A stretch of DNA of 12,275 nucleotides, from positions 1 to 12,275 of the forward strand of contig JANBPK010000173.1 of NCBI GenBank assembly GCA_027579435.1, read 5' to 3'. Shown here one piece after another: positions 7,221-12,275 of the stretch. The stretch is from Candolleomyces eurysporus. Its lineage: Eukaryota; Basidiomycota; Agaricomycetes; Agaricales; Psathyrellaceae. The position numbers were made by a program, and so were the translations under genes. The notes under the pieces are model-generated. The model worked only from the letters and a program-made list of their open reading frames with translations, was not told the origin of the DNA and searched no databases. Position 1 is the first letter of the stretch. The number at the start of each line of letters is the position of its first letter.

Positions 7221-9774
7221 ATGTCCTCTTTCTTTACATTCAAAATACCTGGGATGCTCAACACCCCAAGCCGCGATGAAGACCACGAAATGCAAGATAC
7301 GGGTAGTACCTCAATGCAGGTCAGACGCAATTCTCCTCGTACATGTCAAGGACTCATTGACCCGATCACATCCCAGGTGCCGCCCCCACTACCACCTCAA
7401 ATTCATCCCCTCCGGCAGAGTCTTGTGACTAGCACTCCCTCAACCACAAACACGCCGCAACTGCAGCCAGTAATCCAGGATCCCTTGAGGCAGGACCTAA
7501 CCCAGGAATCAAGGGCGTTGGTCCCAGTGCGACCACCTTCGGGCACCAGAGCTCCCACTGCCCTCGTTGTCCCCAATAGCCGCCAGCGTGAGCCACAAAA
7601 GGGCAAGAGGCGTCACTCTCAGCGCAAAGGAACTGATAGTGAAGACCCTGGCCCAAGTTCACCTGATAAAGTAAGCGCCAACAAGCTTGTGTTACGAGCC
7701 TCTCTTTTGACGAGCTTACAGGATCGTACAGCAAAAATTCGCTTGGTCGGCTTGGACAATGAAGCACGGGCACACCTGGTGAAACAGGAAGAGGTGCTGC
7801 TAAAACTAGCCTCAGTGGTTAAGAAAATGGAAAGTGATCTCAACGAAGCAGATAAGCGGACTAGGCAACTGGAGATTGATCTCCAGGAGGCAAACGTGCG
7901 CCTCCTGCAGTCCGAGAAGAGAGCTGCAGCTGCGGAAGGGGAGGCCATTCGGCGAGTTGCTGAAATGGAGGGCGCCCTCCGCAAAGAGACGCACTCAAAA
8001 CCAACCCGTGAAGGTTTCCCGGTGAGTGGCTCCATCTCCTACAAACAAGAAGGCAACAAAGTAATCCACCCCATCCAGACGCAGATCACAGAGAAGGAAC
8101 ATCAACAACCCATCGAGCAAACCGTCCCGCCCTTGGGTGTATCTAGTCCGACCCAGGATGAGAATGTCAGTGTCGGAGGCCGAGCCCTGAGCAGGACAGT
8201 GGATAATGAGATGGGCAGCTCTGAATCTGACATACCAATGGACGAGCTGCAGACTTCAAAGGGAAAAAGGAAGCAAAGCTCCAGGCGGAAAAGGTATGCG
8301 ACAAATCAAAGAACCGCCTCAAGTCAAGCAAGCAATGACGACAGTGGTGATGAGCTACCAGACCATGTAAGTCTCACTTATCTCGCAACAACATTGTACT
8401 TACCGTTTGGCCAAAGACAGTTCCCAACATCCCTTTGCCACAGCGCTTCAAACCGCGTAGGGGCGGCGCCGGTCCACGCCTCCAGTTGAACCAAATCAAC
8501 GTAACTGATGAGCGGGATCATCAAGTCGAGTCGGACCAGGACAAAGTAGCAGAGGAGAGCGGGGGTGAGGTTCGTTCGGTTACCCTTTCCATCACAACCA
8601 CAATAGTGACGTAACATAGGCTTTGCTCTTGAAGACGCTAGCAGCTTTAAACACGACGACAAATAACTTGGCCAGTGTCACTGACAGCTTGGTGAAGCTA
8701 ACCAAGAATACAAACAATGGAAACCGGTCAAAAAAAGGCTTCACAAAGATCCAGGGTCTTTCAGCTTCCACCGGTGCGCAGCATAGACGAGGACCGAACA
8801 ACGATGCTGGTACGATAACGATTGTTTGAAGTGCTTCATAATGCTGATATTTGGAAAGGGGGCTGTGCGAAGACATATGAACATCCTCCTCAAAATTGAA
8901 AGTGATAATAACATCTTGACCGCGGCGGCTCGGAGGGAAGATCTCAACGCCGTCCAAGCCTTCGAAGACGACCAAAGCGAGTTGGCTTTGGAGCCCAGCT
9001 TGCAACCTCTTCGTCCATCATGGTCCAACCTACGCGGTGCCTGGAATCGGGCATTGGCCTACAAATTTACTGCGTATATGATACACCAAGTTGGGCAACC
9101 AGCCTACTTGACAGCCGAAATCAAGGGTGCCTTCATGGATCGTCTTGAACGGTTGCGTCGACTAATCAGAGTGCACGAATGTAAAGAAGGTGAAACGCCA
9201 GAGGCCATGAAGCAACGCGTCGAAAAAGCTCAGATGGACAAAGCAAAACAGGCCAGAGTGAACACCAGACGGTCCAATGTAAGTCGTTTGCGCACCTTTC
9301 AAGACCTAATTGATAATCCCGAACAAACCTTCCCAGCTCAACAACAGCAGGCTCCTGATTGTCGAGGAGGAGAGGGATGATGAGGAGGAGAAGAAGGCTT
9401 GGCAAAAGATAGGCGATTGTGTCGCAACACTGACAGCAGCTGGAATGAGCTCAGACGACAGTGATGGGGAGGACGCTACCCGGACTGTTAGGAAAATGCC
9501 GTGGAGAAGTCCTGCAATTTCGAAACTGTTGATGATGGTGGACGCTGATGCAAATCGGCAGGGACTCTTTGGAGCTGCGAGACCAGGAAATCCTGGAAAG
9601 CCACGAAAGCGCCGACCGACCGCTGGCAACAGCCGGAGGAATGCGGTCCCAGGCCTCCCGATCAATTTCTACAACGATACTTGGCTTGATTCCCTGAGGA
9701 ACATACAGCAAGCAGAGCTAGACCCGCAGGATGAGTTCGATATTCCAAGTTTGTCTGTCAGTCATGATGCTTGA
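7221..9774 (+). CDS. Coiled-coil protein of uncharacterised Agaricomycete GMSSD/PWRS family
   Basis: Best model: exons 7221-7670, 7722-8366, 8417-8569, 8620-8823, 8859-9278 and 9337-9774, about 769 residues. The 8824-8858 junction is weak (35-base intron). Bases 8022-8078 could be another in-frame intron. ATG 7221 precedes FFTFKIPG; a second ATG at 7254 (MLNTPSRDEDHEMQ) may be the true start. Order: proline-rich N-terminus; basic KGKRRHSQR near 127; a charged coiled coil at about 151-239; basic KGKRKQSSRRKR near 330; then the conserved part RRHMNILLKI, WSNLRGAWNRAL, RLERLRRLI and NTRR; acidic EEERDDEEEKK; GMSSDDSD near 660, MPWRS near 678 and GLPINFY near 729. I recall these C-terminal motifs from a multi-copy Agaricomycete family with no assigned function. 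The basic patches suggest nuclear location, by inference only. It is convergent with the next gene. Confidence 0.72.
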
Positions 9775-10319
9775 AATACATTCATAATGTAACTTCCGAA
9801 AACATGTGAGACCCAAAACCTCCACGTCCGTAGTCGTAGTGCCAGAAGACTTGTTGTCATTGGAGTCCAGCACGGATCTGAGCCCTTCCTATACAAAATC
9901 GAAATTGGGAGGGGAATCGGAGGTCAACAATCTAGGACGCATCTCATCGTCAACGGCCTCTTGGAAAAGACGATAACGCCCATGATACTTTGGAACGCAT
10001 GTAACAGTCTTTGCTGGGCATCCGGAAGGGCACCTCCAAGGCCAATCCAATACCCGATTGTGGTTTGGCCCACCGTAACAGGCTGGCAGCGCATACAGTG
10101 AGGGAATTGTGCGACGTTGAGCCAGACCAGAGTCCAGTCTAAGGATTCAGCGTATCGTGTAGCGATCTTTGCAAGCCGAGTTTAAGGAGTAGATGTGACT
10201 AGTGACTTTGAGTCTGTAGAGCAAATGAAGCAAGGACAGTCAGCGCCTGCAATTTATGCAGGACACGAAACACGATGGCCGAGGGACGCTGGCCAATGTG
10301 CTGTCACATGTTCACGCGA

Positions 10320-10387
10320 CTTCCTTTTTAGATTCGAAATTGTTGCTAGCACCGACTCGAGCAACAAACTCGATTCTAAAAAGGAAG
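10320..10387. repeat. Foldback hairpin with 28-base arms
   Basis: Arm 10320-10347 (CTTCCTTTTTAGATTCGAAA, then TTGTTGCT) pairs with the reverse complement of arm 10360-10387 at 25 of 28 positions. The first 13 outer pairs are perfect, three mismatches fall at arm positions 14, 19 and 20, and the loop is 12 bases. No target-site duplication is visible directly outside the arms. It could be a small-RNA precursor, a foldback mobile remnant or a transcription-end structure; the sequence does not decide. Confidence 0.75.
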
Positions 10388-10441
10388 GTGGCTGAGCACA
10401 GACCAGTACATACCTACGCTGTTGTTCTCCACTGGCAGTGG

Positions 10442-10458
10442 TAGAACTCTGCATCGTA
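10442..10458 (+). repeat. 17-base exact repeat, copy 2
   Basis: This is the second copy of TAGAACTCTGCATCGTA; the first is at 617-633 inside the EDC4-like relic. It is followed by AGT, giving a GTAAGT donor-like string. Confidence 0.4.
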
Positions 10459-10495
10459 AGTGTCGCCATAAGATTTCGATGGGGATTGCAATTGA

Positions 10496-10511
10496 TCATC
10501 AGGCCTGATGA
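10496..10511. repeat. 16-base perfect palindrome
   Basis: TCATCAGGCCTGATGA is identical to its reverse complement. Longer imperfect pairing is possible with GATTTC upstream and GAAATC just downstream. It could bind a dimeric protein; no partner can be named. Confidence 0.6.
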
Positions 10512-10771
10512 AATCGGTTGCATTTAGCAAGGCTGATGCGAGCTCGCGATAACCGGAAATCTTCGTGATACCTCATGAACGGCTACAATACTCGTGTGCC
10601 CTCGTGAGGATGCTTCAGGGTTCTGTCGCAGTGTAAGCTCATGCAATGAATGCCACGCATTTCAAGGTTTTACCAGCGTGGCCAGATGCTTGCCACTATA
10701 TTTGCTCTCGCACCACTCTTCCATTGACTGACGAGCTCACAGTAAATTCATAATTCGGGTATACACGGCAG

Positions 10772-10777
10772 TTTATT
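10772..10777 (-). terminator. AATAAA polyadenylation signal of the DUF6698-like gene
   Basis: AATAAA is read on the minus strand about 78 bases after the TAA at 10855-10857. Distance and orientation suit the minus-strand gene. Confidence 0.5.
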
Positions 10778-10854
10778 AGGAACAATAGAGAATACGGGCA
10801 TCGCAGGAACAGGTGGGGGAATGGTAAATACTAGAGAAATGGCGACAGCAAACA

Positions 10855-12275
10855 TTAGGAGGAAGGCTGGCTGGCTCGGCGTCGGGCAGCGCGCTGCTCT
10901 GCGAGCAATTTTCGGGCTCTTCCAGCCCCACTGCCGGTTTCTGAGCGTTTTGCCTGCGGAAAAATCTGACTATCATCATCTATTAGCACTGGAGCCATTG
11001 ACACCGACAAATGAGTGAACCATACCTATTCCACCACTTCAAAAGCTCACGAGCATTCCTCTCGAGTTCTGCATCATCGTTGTCCTCGAAGTAATCAATG
11101 ATGGGAGCGGGTCCACTGGTTCGCACTGCTCAGCGCAAGTAGAAGCTGTTGAGGTATCAGCGGGTGACGCACGAGTAGAGAGGGATACGTACCTGAACTG
11201 CAGCGTAGGCAATCGAGCGTGGAGTGACCTTGTTGTTCATGTTCAAGGTGGTCGCAATGTCCTTCCGAACGGATCGGCGAGAGCTGGAGGACTGAGAGGT
11301 GCGACGACGGGTGGATGGAGGCTCGAGGTTCTCGTCATCGGATCCTTCAACGGCAACCGACTTGGCAGAGCTCGGGGATGTGAAGATGAATTTGTAAGTC
11401 TGCAGATATCGCTGGTTAGCTACTGTCGATACACAAGTAAACTAACCTTAACCAGCAACTTGCTCTTGAGGTAACCTGCATCAATATTCTTTGGATTACC
11501 AGTATAGTCGGAATACAGGGCACGGGCAGTCGGTCCCAACTCGAAACCAGCTTCGTAGTCGCGAACGTGGCCGCAAACCCTAGCGGAAGACGGGTCAGTC
11601 AAGGAGTACCGGGATGGAAGGGGACATACTCCGGGTCATCCCAGTCCAGCTCAACTGGGCAGAGAAGGAAGCCGCACACATCATGCTTAAGGCCACGATT
11701 TTCGCGGGACTCGTTGAGTGGAGGGTTTGGCCTACGGTCACCGGTGAAGGAATTCACCGACTGTGGGACACACACGACTGAGACCTTGTAAGTGTCTTCA
11801 GCGCGAGCGTTTTCGGCGCCTCGCTGGAGCGTCTTGAGCCATGCATCGCTCTCTTCAGGGCTCTCGGCAAGGCTGTCAACCTTGTCGAGGAATTTGTGGA
11901 TGAGGCCGTCAGCGATGGTGATGAAATCATTGGCGCGCTTGCGTCTGTTTATATGTAAAAAATATCACGTGAGTACGCAAACAACAAACAGAGACGCGAC
12001 GCGAGCGAGCGCCGAGAGGCACTTACCCGCGTCTTGCTTCCAACTCGTCCTTGTCAACGCGTCCCTCAGAATCCAACGGTGGATCGGTTACGTCGGCCTC
12101 CTCGTTGACCAAATACTGGTCAGAGAGGCGTATAGCGCCTGGGAGATCCATGTAAAGATCTCCGATCCTGCGCAAGCCTCTGCCCAGCTGCTGCGTGCTG
12201 GACACCCGACTGAAGCAATGGTGAGCCAGAAGCTTTGTTNGGGGCACGTACATACTCACTTGTCCTTATCCTTCG
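10855..12275 (-). CDS. DUF6698-like Agaricomycete protein, 5' end outside window, one frame disagreement
   Basis: Exons on the minus strand: 12275-12260 (partial), 12209-12027, 11944-11630, 11579-11447, 11399-11193, 11145-11026, 10969-10855. Introns are 47-82 bases with GT..AG ends, and phases agree except within 11145-11026. Motifs in order: IGDLYMDLP; KRANDFITIADGLIHKFLD; GLKHDVCGFLLCPVELDWDD; LKSKLLVK joined to TYKFIFTSPSSAK; KVTPRSIAYAAVQ joined to LLLALSSANQW; IDYFEDNDDAELERNARELL; WWNSQIFPQ; and a basic tail RARKLLAEQRAARRRA. The LLCPxxLDW, KxIFTSPSS, TPxSIAYxA and WWNxQIFP pattern matches the family I recall as DUF6698, widespread in Agaricomycetes and of unknown function. A Ser/Arg stretch with basic residues lies between the SPSS and TPRS motifs. 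Exon 11145-11026 opens in the ALSSANQW frame but closes in the IDYFEDN frame: a small insertion or deletion, or an assembly error. The N at 12240 is intronic. Confidence 0.72.

Larger units (their letters stand above)
9775..10854. other. Intergenic region between convergent genes
   Basis: No supported gene lies in this 1.08 kb. Bases 9788-9976 keep an open frame that could be an extra 3' exon of the upstream gene. The region then holds the 10320-10387 hairpin, the second copy of the 17-base repeat at 10442-10458, a 16-base palindrome at 10496-10511, and the 3' untranslated part of the downstream minus-strand gene. A further pair of donor-like and acceptor-like sites (GTAAGT at 10456, TTTAG near 10528) has no convincing exons around it. 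Confidence 0.5.

Noticed and set aside
7619..8035. 138-codon minus-strand frame opposite the coiled-coil exon
   Set aside because: Its Ser/Arg-rich translation is the expected antisense shadow of a Glu/Lys/Ala-rich coiled coil.
10195..10523. Short frames on both strands across the hairpin
   Set aside because: They include the foldback arms, so each strand mirrors the other, and neither shows a motif or splice support.
1..12275. CRISPR array, tRNA, rRNA or long terminal repeats
   Set aside because: No regularly spaced repeats, cloverleaf, rRNA-like sequence or long direct repeats with retroelement motifs were seen.

Overview
The window looks like draft nuclear DNA from a filamentous basidiomycete, most likely an Agaricomycete. 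The evidence is many 42-60 base introns with GT..AG ends, GC-rich exons, eukaryotic poly-A and TATA-like signals, scattered N bases, and genes that resemble Agaricomycete-expanded families. I see no bacterial operons, ribosomal RNA, CRISPR array or recognisable transposase. All family names come from memory of conserved motifs, because no search could be run.

Layout. Bases 1 to about 2960 (+) hold a badly broken but intron-containing relic of the mRNA-decapping scaffold EDC4/Ge-1. It is a WD40 region followed by a low-complexity linker and the conserved C-terminal helical domain, with frame changes, in-frame stops and one lost splice acceptor. Bases 2961-4140 hold the relic's 3' flank and an N-containing, Pro/Ala/Ser-rich stretch without a convincing gene. 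Bases 4141-6185 (-) hold a ten-exon gene that can be assembled with every splice phase agreeing, giving a 520-residue WD40-type protein with a 20-base microexon. Bases 6186-7220 are a divergent intergenic region carrying two adjacent stem-loops. Bases 7221-9774 (+) hold a multi-exon gene for a coiled-coil protein of an uncharacterised Agaricomycete family with GMSSD, PWRS and GLPxNFY motifs. Bases 9775-10854 are the space between two convergent genes and contain a 25/28-paired foldback hairpin, a 16-base perfect palindrome and a consensus poly-A signal. Bases 10855-12275 (-) hold the 3' part of a gene resembling the Agaricomycete family I recall as DUF6698. It has one frame disagreement and its 5' end lies outside the window.

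How the parts relate. Nothing suggests a shared pathway. The picture is a decayed housekeeping-gene copy beside three lineage-specific genes whose families I recall as numerous in Agaricomycete genomes, which fits a gene-duplication or mobile-element-rich accessory region. The most useful leads are the EDC4 relic that keeps its introns, the hairpin between the two convergent family genes, and the hidden splicing in the coiled-coil gene. I did not find a system that I can call new with confidence.
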